DNA of 64,000 nt from Haematococcus lacustris. Its lineage: Eukaryota; Chlorophyta; Chlorophyceae; Chlamydomonadales; Haematococcaceae. The notes beneath the pieces are model-generated. The model searched no databases. It was not told the origin of the DNA and saw only the letters and a list, made by a program, of their open reading frames with translations. How positions within the stretch are numbered: the stretch's first letter is position 1; each line of letters starts with the position of its first letter. The stretch spans positions 995,849 to 1,059,848 of the forward strand of contig JASKMD010000029.1 of assembly GCA_030144725.1 (NCBI GenBank), in the 5' to 3' direction. The translations under genes and the position numbers were made by a program. Positions 46,746 to 56,987 of the stretch are shown piece by piece.

Positions 46746-49303
46746 CATTGTGGCTGGCAAGTTTTAATCCCTACAGCCCTCATGCAACACCAAAATAAAG
46801 CATGAGTTGTAATCAAACACAGGCTGCGAGATCGCTGTTGTAAAGGCTACTGACAGTGTGCCTAATGCCCACTTCAGCTCAGCCTTCTGGTGTGTGTGCC
46901 TCCAGGCTACTACTAGCAAGAGCTCTACCCTACTCTATAGCTCTTACTCACACACATCCCCTTCGTGAGGGGTTTGGTATCTTGTTTTCTTGGATTGTCT
47001 TGCTGTAACTGGCTATCGCCGCCACTTGCGCCGCCACTTACGCAGCAGGGCCTTGTGGTTGGCTGCTGCCTAGCTCGTGGCTAGCTGCTACTGGGCCTTA
47101 CCTTGGCCCAGAACGAAGCCACCACGCGCATCTTGCCACAGTACAGCCGGAACTTGGCGTTGGCCCAGCGCTTCTTCGAGACCTCGGCCCACATGGCGTC
47201 ATACGTCTCCAGGACGGTGTCGGCGAACCGCCGGTACGAGGCCAGCGAGCTGGGCTTGCTGCTGACCCGCGACAGGGCTGTGAGCTGCGGCTTCACCTTG
47301 GTCAGCCACGTCTTGGTCGCCTGGGCCTGCCGCGTAATGCCGCTGTCCCGGTAGTACTGACCGGCTGTAAGCTTCCAGTGCCGCACGGATACCACTGTGC
47401 CGGCAGCGCTGCGCTCCTCGTGCGCTACAGTGGCCATATTGGTTTTGCCAGGGTCAACGCCAAGCCACTCCGCGTGAAGATGGGCCAGTGGGTTGACTGC
47501 GTCCAAGCCCCTGCCCATCCGCGGCAGCTCTGCGGGTGGAGCTGCAGGCTTGGGCCGCAAGAACATCACGCTGATGGCGACTCCATCGGTGTGCACGATT
47601 TGCGCGAAGTTGTGCTTGGGGCTAGCGAGCTTCTGGCGGCGAGGGTCAGGCAGCAATGCATCCCATCGGTTGGCCACCTGCAGCCACCATATGCACATAC
47701 CAAGGCACTTCATTAGCTTGTGTGGGCTCACAAGGCAGGCACAAGGCAGCTGACTGCAGGCTCACAAGGCACACATGGCAGCTGACGGAGCACCAGAGGA
47801 CTGGCTAGCACCTGACTGCAAGGAGCACTCACGTGGCTGTCTTTGGGCCCTGCAATGAAGTTGCCCGGCACCGCTGGGTCAGGTAGGGCACCGTTCCTGA
47901 ACTTCTTCAAGGAGGTGACCCCTGCCTCCGTCAGCACCCCCAGCATGCCGGCGTCATGCATCATGCCGTATAGGCCCCTGGTGTCGATGAAGATGTGCCG
48001 AGCCTGGCACTTGCTGGTGGGGGTGAGGGCATAGGGTGTGGGGGGGCGGGGGGGCCTTGGCAGCAGCCCTGGGTTGGTGAGCTCAGCCTGCTGCCAAGGC
48101 ACCATATCCAGCTGCCAGGCTGCCATGGCTGCCTCCATCTCTCTGGTAGTGTGCACCGCATGGCGCAGCAGCCGGCCCCGGTTGACTGGATCCTCCAACC
48201 AGTCGTCATCCACCCTCTCCCCCTCCTCAAGCCCCAGCAGGCCCCGTTGCAAAGCCACCTCAGCCTGCATGGCTGGAGTTGGCACCACCCCACCCTGCTC
48301 CAGCAGCCAGGTGACGTCCAGCCCACACACCATCCGGCGCACATAGGTGCACTCCCGCTTTGACCAGGCTGGCAGGTGCCCACCACCCTCGACCCCCCAG
48401 AATCCAAATCTGCGCCGGTGTTCCTCAGTGCCCAGCAGGACCTTTGCCCCAGCCAGGGACACAGACTTCTTGAGCCTGCCAGCGAAGAGCAGCGTGAGCA
48501 TGTTGCTGAAAGCTGTCTCCAGCTGCTTGCCGACGTGGTCCACCATGTTGGCGTCAGACAGGTGGCGGGGGATTGCTGCGAGGCGGGCGCGAAGGTCAGG
48601 GTGCTCTGCCAGCACGGCAGCCACTGCCGCGTTTGGCTGAGTGTTCGCGCCGTTTCCGGGCGGGCCGCGGCACAGCTGCAGGTACAGGTTCCTGCAGCTC
48701 AGGTCCGGGATGGCTGCCTGGGAGACTGGGATGTCTATGTACACGGGCTGGTCGTGCAGGCCCAGCGGGTCGGCTACGCGAATGGTAAACAAGCCGCGCA
48801 CGAGTAAGCCCAACAGCAGGCTGGCGAGCACCCCACGCTCGCTGATGGCCTCCACTCGTGGCTGCACAGCGTCGGCCAGGAAGGCATCCCAAAGCTCTTG
48901 CGGGAGGTGGTCGATGAGGTGGGCTATCTTGCACTTCCTGCCGTGGTATGTGTTATGCCTATCGCGGGCAGCGCGGGCCTCTCCGGAAACCTTTCTATTT
49001 TGCTGCGCCTCGGTGAGATCCGGCTGTAGTGCCTCGTCGCGGTCCTCAATGTCACTGTCCGGGTCCTCCGGCACTGGCCTAGGCACGGTTCGTCTTTTTT
49101 TCTTAGCCATAGAAAACAACATCGTCAAGCCATCACAAATACTAGGAATTATCGGTTTTGTTTGTTTGCATTTGCGGTTTTGTTTGTCTGTTTGTCGTCT
49201 TCGCCGACCTGTGTCAGCGGCAAGACGTAGATCCGACGTTGTTGAGTTTTCACGCACTTCGGGCTTCACGCACTTCTGGCTTCAATCCACATTGTGGCTG
49301 GCA
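46746..49303 (-). mobile_element. Fanzor-bearing unit between 14-bp direct repeats
   Basis: CATTGTGGCTGGCA occurs at 46746-46759 and 49290-49303, bracketing the Fanzor-like gene and its flanks. Near the left repeat, at 46779-46806, is a 7-bp-stem hairpin (CTCATGC...GCATGAG) that is also found at 53007-53032. The direct repeats may be a target-site duplication; a 14-base match could also be chance. Confidence 0.45.
47102..49110 (-). CDS. Fanzor-like (eukaryotic TnpB-type) nuclease, truncated after RuvC-I
   Basis: Fanzors are eukaryotic relatives of TnpB, RNA-guided RuvC nucleases carried by mobile elements. Exons 49110-47833 and 47677-47102 join in phase 0 for 618 aa. It starts MAKKKRRTVPRPVPEDPD with an NLS-like KKKRR. 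Later comes HIFIDTRGLYGMMHDAGMLG, then in exon 2 EWLGVDPGKTNMATVAH, the RuvC-I motif with its catalytic Asp at about residue 501. The last exon ends KRWANAKFRLYCGKMRVVAS then FWAK at a good GTAAGG donor. I find no exon beyond it carrying RuvC-II, the zinc finger or DRDxNAAxN before the CenH3 gene, so as assembled it lacks a full active site. The C-terminal pieces in the Sfi1-like introns look like the missing part of the same or a sister family. An upstream ATG at 49269 is in frame. Confidence 0.78.
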
Positions 49304-49883
49304 GTTTGTGCCCATGTCAAAAAGCTATATCAGAGGTTTGGGGTGCATTGCACTCAACACCTCAATAAATGTGTCTATCGGGGCAAGCTAAGCATTGGCA
49401 CAGGGCACCTGGAGGAAAACATGTGCTACTCAACAAATATTGGTACCTCTGGAGTGTCACCTGCAATCCTTGAATCACAAAGGTGAGGCATGAACTTAAA
49501 GAAGTACCAGTCGGCTCTTTGTTGTAATCCATGCATGTCCATGTGTGGCCATGTGGCCATGTCCACGTGTGTCCATATGTCCATGCATCAGTACAGTCAC
49601 TGTATGAGAGTGTGAAGAACGCCCACCATCAAATAGCGGAAGGCACACCTCGGCACTCTGACACAGCACAATACATCCTGCGCCTGCTGTGGTGAGTGGA
49701 CACTCTATCACCCACTCGTGCCCTACATGTTGCTTGTGTCGCATTCACCTTTGATCGCCATGTAGGGCGCGACTAGGCTCTGTCACTATCAACAGCCGTG
49801 CCCTATCGCCATGACAAGGCAGTCCTATCAAGGCAAGATCGCTGACTCCATGGTTAACAGCTAGACAAGCAGGCTTAAAACCA
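49304..49883. other. Interval without a supported gene
   Basis: It contains only short frames and a small CATGTCCATGTGTGGCCATG-like repeat near 49535-49590. Confidence 0.5.
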
Positions 49884-50792
49884 TCAAGTCGCTGGGCCGT
49901 TACCCCGACATGTGCGCCCCTGGACCTCGCCTGCCACCCGCTGCCTAACCACGCTCTTAGCTAAGCAAACGCTCCCAGGCTCACTAGGCTTCCCAGATTG
50001 GTCTTGGCCTACCTGCTCTGTCAGCTCCCCCAACCCGAACCAGCCACTCTCTTGGGGTAACAAGAGGGCTCGCTTCTTGTGGTGCTTGCTGTGGCTGAAC
50101 TCGAAGCTACAGTAGTGAGGTAGGGATAAGGGGGCGGGGGCGGGGGCGGGGGCGGGGGCGGGGGCATACAGCTGCTTACATACTGCATACAGCTGCTTGC
50201 CTAGCGTCGTCCAACACAAGATAGCGTCGAAGCATGATGTGGCCTCGTTGCATGTGGCTGGTACTGGTACCCACTCAGTCAGATCCTGCTCCCTCCTGCT
50301 AAGGTCTGCATGCTGCTGCTGCAATTGCTGCTGCCGCTCAGTCAGATCCTGCTCCCTCCTGCTGAGGTCCGCCTGCTGTTGCTGCAGCTGCTGCTGTTGC
50401 TCTGTCACCTGCTGCTGAAGCTGTTGCTGTTGCTTGGTTAACTGTTGCTCCCACCGTAGCAGAGATGCCCGCTGCTGGGCCACCGAGTCTGCCAACTGCT
50501 GCTCCTTGCGTTGAAGCTCACCCCGCTGAAGGTCATGCTGTTGTTGTTGTAAAGCATGCAAGCGCTGGTTGTCAGCAAGCTGCTGCTCCCTGTGCTGTAG
50601 ACCTGCCTGCAGCTGGTGCAACTACGCCTCAACCTCATCAGCACCAGCATCAGCTTGGCCCTCAGCCTCAGTCACAGTGGCGACAGCCTGGGCATTGGCC
50701 TCGGCCTTTGCAGCCCTGAGCTGTGCCACAACCTCCCTTGCTTTCTGCAGACTGACACGGTTAGCCTTCACTCCCCTGCTCTTGTTACCCAT
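49884..50792 (-). pseudogene. Gln-rich coiled-coil ORF interrupted by one TAG
   Basis: From ATG at 50792 the frame reads MGNKSRGVKANRVSLQKARE and a Lys/Ala/Glu helix to residue 56, then TAG (50624-50622), then continues open for another ~245 codons of heptad-rich coiled coil (QREQQ-type) with a repeated unit ADLSRREQDLTE. The tail has an Ala/Pro run from a GGGGGC array at 50137-50165. No known domain was seen. Either a nonsense mutation in a coiled-coil gene, a sequence error, or read-through. Confidence 0.5.
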
Positions 50793-53611
50793 GGCTTTCA
50801 TTGGCCTGCACAGCGGCAAACACAATCACAACTCAGTCTCTGCATATCTTTTGCTTAGATTTGCTGCTCGTAATTGCTCGGGAGCCACAGGCCTCAATGC
50901 GCCGAGCATCTTGTGCAACCTGCAATTTCGCAACTTGCACCTGGTTGCAGGTCCAGCAGCAATCCGCAGTAGCCGTCACGAACCCAGCTTGGGGATGGGT
51001 CTCGATGCGTGCTGGGACGCAACAGCACTGTTGCGTGCTGGCCTGAAAACTTGCAATGTCCAGTTAGAATGCGAAATCCACGTCGTGCTGGGTTCTGGCT
51101 GCCTTCAGCAGTCCATAAGAGTGTCTGCGAGGCTCAAGAACACGTCGCAGGTTGGGGACCAGCCACCCGGCAAACCGTTTGAGCTGGCTGCACACTCGCC
51201 ACGCCATCAGCAGCTCATCGCACTAATCGGCGGCCTCATCAGTGCAGAAATGAGTTAGAAGTTATCTCTTGAGCCATGGGGGTGCCGCCAATGGCGGGGG
51301 TGACCAGGGGTAGGGTTTCTGTTAGTTGGGGACACCTGAGTAGGAGCCTGCCCCAGGTAGCCATCCCCAGGTAGTCCTAGGGGAGCTATAAGGGCGAGGG
51401 CGGCACCCCTCACTGTCCACAGCATCCTCACTGTGGCGCTAGTGGTCGCATCTGGTTGTAAGGAGCCCATGGGATGGCTTCGTTGTGAACCAGGATGGCG
51501 ATACCATTTATATGCGGTGAGTGGCTCAGTTGGGTGACTCCTTGTAGTTGAGGATAGAAACCACGACGACGCAAAGGAGAATAATGATGAAGCGAACGGT
51601 CCCGCTCCAGGCTTGAGCCGCGGATACCTAATAGAAGCTAACAAAGAATGCCCAGTCACGCCCCCTCGGGAGAGTAGTTATTTTCAGGCGCCCCCAACAT
51701 TCAAAAAATGGCAGTAAACCGACCCCTGGTAGTAGGACGGCTGTAACTCTGCACTCGCTGCGCCAAATTTAATGCTAGCTGGCTCAGTATGTAGCCAACC
51801 CAGCCAGCTACCCTTCACCCATCCAGAATAAACATACACCGAGTAGGCCGTGCACAACAAAGCATCAAAGTTAGTGATTCAAATTTGGGCCGTTGCGGGG
51901 CATGCCGTCATCGCTGCGACCGCCTTCGTCGCTTAGGCTGCTCTACATGCGCATGCGCGTCGGCAGCAGCAGTCGGATCGGAAAGCGGTTGCGGCGATGT
52001 GGCAATGAGCCCACCTCCCCCCCTTACCTAGAGGGCAATGCCACAGCTCGACCATTGGGACTTACAGCATGCTACTTACTAGGTTACGCTCCTTTTAGAC
52101 ATTGTTACACACGCTCATACTCAGATATGTCAAAAGCACACTTTGGTCTTTGACCCCCAACTCCCTTAGCCGATCTCAGGGCCAGGGCCATGCAGTCAGT
52201 CATACAACTCCACAACATGGCCGAATTTGGCCTCGGCTCCTCTAAGAGTTACACTCCCCTACATGCCATCCACCTGCGTGCAAAGTTTCATAGCTCAACT
52301 GCCACCCCACAGCCCCGTGGCCCTGATTCTGCTTGGAGAACATGATGTAACTTTGAAAGTGTTAAACTGATTGAGGCCTGGGCTGTTTGATGTGCAATTT
52401 GTTTCAATAGATGGGCCAATGGGTCAAGAACAAGGTCTTTGTATCGATTTCCCTATAGGTGCAACGGGTGCAACACAGTGGTGGACACAGTGGAGGAGGG
52501 GGGGGTGTAAGCCGGTGATACCTTAGTGTGCGCCGACCGAAATGATGTATTCGGCGGAAGCGAATACAACCAGATGTTTTAGTTGCCCCGTCCAGGTGCC
52601 CTGCACGCCCGGCAGGCATCGCGTTGGGTGTCGGCCGGACATTCCATTTGTGCACAACCAGCTTACTACGCTAGGTAGATGGGGTCACAGCGATGTGGCT
52701 CACCGTGCCAAGGAGACCCGTCTCGCCGATGTGATTTGTTCGCGGGCACATGTGGCAGTACGCGAGCAAAGACTCCAATGGCTAGCGCTGATGGTCAGAT
52801 AACGCGGACTAAACCTCCGATGCCAATGTGATCAACGCTATCGAGAACGGTGCAGTATTGAGGAAGTAATCGCATGCATATCACCAACCCCATGTTGGGG
52901 GCGCCTGAGTTATTTCTTTCTTTTTCTCCATGCTTAACGATGCCGGAAATCTAAACAGCCAATTAACTTTACAATGATGAGCTCGCAGCTTGGTTCGATT
53001 CCTAAGTCATGCTTCATTTTGGTGTAGCATGAGGACTGTGGGGTTCAGGAGTTGCTGAGCTGTTTAGATTTTGTTTCAAATGTTTTGTTCGTTGCTAACT
53101 CAGCAACGGCACGATTGTCCGCCTTCGATTTTGAGTTAGCACCCACAGCCACAGGCTACCCAAAGCGTACGGCCCGCGTGGGCAACCGCTCAGACTGCAG
53201 AAGGCGGTTAAAGAAGAAGCTACGGAAGCACCTTGGAGGCGCCGGCGTCAAGAGTGTTTCAAAGGGGCCAAAGCTACAAGAGACGCAGGTGCGTCGTAGG
53301 CAAAGGTGGCAAGTGCTGGTCGAGGGTCGCAATTGTGCAGTTGCAGTTGGGAACAATTGGGCCTAACGCAGCCCGAACGTCGTGTACACCTCAGTAGCTA
53401 TGGACATGTATCAGTGGCAGCGACTGCTCGACTGCAGCGACCCAGTACAATTCCTGCAGCACCCTTGCCCACACCAGTCTTAGCGTCTCTCATGATGTCG
53501 AGCTGTCGTATTGAGGTTGGCGCAACCATGTTATGGCACCAGTCGTTCATCTGCCCAAGAACTGCGCAAGCGTTAGGCACGCTGCGTGTTGCTACTGACA
53601 GGTAGCTCCAC
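50793..53611. other. Gene-poor interval upstream of MYB
   Basis: No recognisable gene. It includes the ~35-bp stretch near 51705-51739 shared with 1512-1546. A basic frame at 53110-53366 (RRRLKKKLRKHLGGAGVKSV) has no identifiable family. The right end should hold the MYB promoter. Confidence 0.45.
52981..53050 (+). repeat. Hairpin repeat with tRNA B-box-like motif
   Basis: Bases 52981-53048 align over about 65 nt with the minus strand at 46760-46825. The copy contains GGTTCGATTCC (52992-53002), a match to the RNA polymerase III B box, then TCATGCT...AGCATGA (53007-53032). No A box or cloverleaf was found, so it is not a tRNA gene. Confidence 0.6.
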
Positions 53612-55652
53612 ATGGCGGATGCCGCCTGCGAAGAGCGGGGAGAGGGCGCAGATGGGCGCCCTGCGAAGCGCCGCTACCCAGTTGCTCGAGTCAAGGGGAA
53701 CTGGTCCTTGGAAGAGGATGACGCGCTGAGACGGTCAGTAGATGTTCACCCGGTGTTGCAAGCAATCATGGGGGGGTCGTTTTTGAACCATGGACCTTGT
53801 GTACGCTGCAGGCTGGTGCAGATGCATGGAGAAGGGAACTGGTCTGTGATTGCCAAGGGCATCAATGAAGCAATGGCGAAGCCACTAGCAGCTGGTCGCA
53901 TAGGAAAGCAATGCCGTGAACGTTGGAATCATCACTTGAAGCCAGGCATCAGGACAGAAGCATGGACGGACGAGGAAGAAGCACAGCTGGTTGCGGCCCA
54001 CAGGAAGTTTGGGAACCGCTGGAGCGACATTGCCCGCTCCTTGACAGGTCGCACTGAGAACCACATAAAGAATCACTGGTGAGCTATGTCTCGACATCAT
54101 TGAAACGATGCTGTTTGTTGACTTGACAAGCTTCATTTCGTCAGCTAGGCCAATGCATATGCAGATGTGCATGTTGGGGAGGCTGCGCCTAGCCCATGCT
54201 CCCTGTAGCAGCCCAGTTACATTGTGTCCTGTCTTATGTTCACATTAGGCCAGAAGTGAACTGGATTGACACAGCCCTGCCCATGCCACAGCCCTGCCAT
54301 ACGCTGCTGGTGTGTGCCGCGACACAGGAATGCAACACTGCGACGCAAGGACAGCCACATCAAAGCTGCTGGCCTGCCCACCACGCTGCGTACCTACATG
54401 CTGCAGCTGGGCCTCCTGCCAGGCTTAGGACCCACCCTGGCCCCATTCGCAGCTGAGCAAACCAGCTGTAAGGGGCTGCATGACGGTGAATGCCGCCTAG
54501 ACTCCCTTCTGCCTCCGGTCCTGAGCCCAGAGCACCAGCTTCTCTGGAGTGCTAACTGCACCGGGCTCTTGCCGTACCCTTGTGGGCCCACCCAGCTGCG
54601 TCCCAGCTGCAGCAGCAGCAGCAGCAACCCAATGGCTACTGACACAGCTGCTGTGCAAGATGCGTGGGTGAAGCCAGTGGATGTGTGCACACCAGCTGAT
54701 GAGCAGCGAGGCTGTGGCATGCCTCTGTTGTCACCCAGTGCTCCCGTGCAGCTGCCCACCTGGGAGCAGGGCAAGGGAGGTCTGGTGTGCATGCCAGGCA
54801 TAGCTGCTGACCCCCAGCTGGCTGCAGCAGGCCCAGACGCTGATGGCATGGCCTGCACAGACCCTTTGCAGCGGACACGAACACGTAAACGCAGTAATCA
54901 GCACATGCTGGAGCATCATGAGGAGGCGACACAGCACGGCAGTCGCAGTGCATGGCAGTCGATGCAGCGGCCTGCCTGGTGAGGCTGCACCACAGCAACC
55001 CCTCATTTTCATGCAGCTTTGCCAGCAGTTCATAATGCTGTCTATGTTTGGTCGTTGGTGTCTGCCCTGTTGTTGAGAAGACGTAATGAGGGAGTTCAGA
55101 GTAGGAGACATTTACCTGCGATGGTTGACATCCACCTACATGACTCTACTTTGAATGACCCTGACGCACTAAGATGCATGGTGCTTTATGCGGCTCTCCC
55201 CCCACCCCCGACCCAAAAGTTCCTTGCCAGGTTGCAGTCATTATGTTGTTAATCCTTGTGTGCACTCCACTGCCTGCAGGCCAGGCCTCTCCGCATACAA
55301 CGGCAGCAGCAGTGGTGAAGGAGTAGGCCTATCCCTCCCCCTGTTCCCACCGCTGCCCCTGCTTCCAGGCGCCCCTCAGGCCCCGCTTGGAGACCCTTGG
55401 GCCCTGCATCGCCAGCTAGCCCTGGCCCTGGCCGCACACCCATTACACGGGGCAGGTGCTGTGCAGTTCCCTCACACCCAGTCATGGCCTGCCAGCCTGG
55501 CACAGCTGTGTTCCATTGCGCCTGGTCCACCACTACCTTGTCACGTGGTGCCTCCTGCCTGGCCAGATCACCCCGCTGCAGCACTGGCAGATCCCGCCCC
55601 AGCTACCAGTGGCACGAACCTCCAATCCAATGAGGGGCACAGCAGCTTGGCT
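53612..55652 (+). CDS. Two-repeat MYB transcription factor, 3' end in gap
   Basis: Nuclear DNA-binding regulator. Exons 53612-53733, 53812-54078, 54328-54978 and 55280 into the gap at 55653; phases agree. The first repeat has Trp at residues 31, 51 and 79 (GNWSLEEDD, GNWSVIAKG, KQCRERWNHH), the second at 92, 111 and 130 (AWTDEEEAQL, NRWSDIARSL, RTENHIKNHW). Keeping Trp as the first aromatic of the second repeat resembles 3R-MYB and animal c-MYB rather than typical plant R2R3 factors, which use Phe or Ile. The first repeat has about nine extra residues (NEAMAKPLAAG) before its recognition helix. Downstream are Ser/Pro/Leu-rich segments without a recognised domain and a basic RTRTRKRSNQ patch. 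The C-terminus and stop are lost in the N run. Confidence 0.9.
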
Positions 55653-56152
55653 NNNNNNNNNNNNNNNNNNNNNNNNNNNNNNNNNNNNNNNNNNNNNNNN
55701 NNNNNNNNNNNNNNNNNNNNNNNNNNNNNNNNNNNNNNNNNNNNNNNNNNNNNNNNNNNNNNNNNNNNNNNNNNNNNNNNNNNNNNNNNNNNNNNNNNNN
55801 NNNNNNNNNNNNNNNNNNNNNNNNNNNNNNNNNNNNNNNNNNNNNNNNNNNNNNNNNNNNNNNNNNNNNNNNNNNNNNNNNNNNNNNNNNNNNNNNNNNN
55901 NNNNNNNNNNNNNNNNNNNNNNNNNNNNNNNNNNNNNNNNNNNNNNNNNNNNNNNNNNNNNNNNNNNNNNNNNNNNNNNNNNNNNNNNNNNNNNNNNNNN
56001 NNNNNNNNNNNNNNNNNNNNNNNNNNNNNNNNNNNNNNNNNNNNNNNNNNNNNNNNNNNNNNNNNNNNNNNNNNNNNNNNNNNNNNNNNNNNNNNNNNNN
56101 NNNNNNNNNNNNNNNNNNNNNNNNNNNNNNNNNNNNNNNNNNNNNNNNNNNN
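55653..56152. other. Assembly gap of 500 N
   Basis: Exactly 500 undetermined bases. Their true length is unknown if this is a standard scaffold gap. It removes the end of the MYB gene and perhaps the start of the next one. Confidence 1.
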
Positions 56153-56987
56153 AAAACTGGGCTCCATGCGTAAAGTGTACCGCAGTGTACCCCAGCGGAC
56201 AACTCTGCATCCTGCATTGTGGGTGTTTTGAAGCAGCACTTGAAAGGACCATCGCGCAGAGCGGAACCTTTCGCGTGCCTGGCAGACTGCCGGTCTCCGT
56301 GGGTGCCAGCAGCTCGGGCGCTCAGGTGCAAGCGCGACGCAGAGTTAAGGCGTTCCGCGTTAAAATGACAACTCAACTCTCACCAGGCACGCCGCAAAGT
56401 CAAATGTCCCTTACGTGGTGGTTCAATGGGAGGGGTAGCCTGCTGCAGCCGGCTGGGCCGCTGAGCCGCAGCCACAGCCCCCGCGGCTGGGGTGGGGCGC
56501 TGCAGCTGCTGCTGGCGCTCCTGCATCAGGCGGGCCAGCCGCTGGTGGTAGGCCTCCTCTGAGGCCAGGCCCAGGGTGGAGAAGGCCCAGGCCAGGCGCG
56601 CCCAGTAGCGCAGCTCGTACCTGCGCAGGCAGGGCCAGGCCATCATCATGGTAGTATGTTTGCTGGGTGGAGCAGTTCTTTTGAAATTGGAGAGCATTCC
56701 AGCAAAACCAGGGCATTGTGCCGGGCTAGAGAAAGCCCCTGACGAGAATGTACATGCATGGTCACTCAGAGCACTCACTCAAATCTGCTGCAGCCAGTAA
56801 GTGCATACACGCGTCACCGCGTGAGGACGCTGCGGGGAGGGTGGATACCGAGCAATTGTATGCGTTGCGGCGAGGCTAGCCGCAGGGGCCCGTGGCTGCA
56901 GCCAGCTCTGCAGCACGGCATTGCCATCGGTGTTGTCAGCTTGCCTGAACTACCCAGGGCCGGATTAAGCCCCCAGGACATCGTTGT
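56153..56987. other. Post-gap interval without a supported gene
   Basis: Apart from the inverted exon copy at 56445-56650, nothing coding can be supported. It may hold the promoter or 5' exons of the gene at 56988-63021. Confidence 0.4.
56445..56650 (-). repeat. Inverted copy of an exon from 62.5 kb
   Basis: About 200 bp on the minus strand repeat 62492-62694, apparently without mismatch by eye: the end of an intron, its acceptor (CCTGCGCAG) and most of the exon encoding ELRYWARLAWAFSTLGLASE. The flanks differ on both sides. It lies just after the N gap. Confidence 0.9.

Noticed and set aside
51255..51659. Minus-strand 134-codon frame
   Set aside because: No recognisable domain, and nothing in phase on either side.
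52992..53002. tRNA gene suggested by GGTTCGATTCC
   Set aside because: No A box, acceptor stem or cloverleaf can be drawn around it; kept only as part of a dispersed repeat.
54394..54858. Minus-strand 154-codon frame
   Set aside because: It is antisense to the third MYB exon, whose boundaries are well supported.
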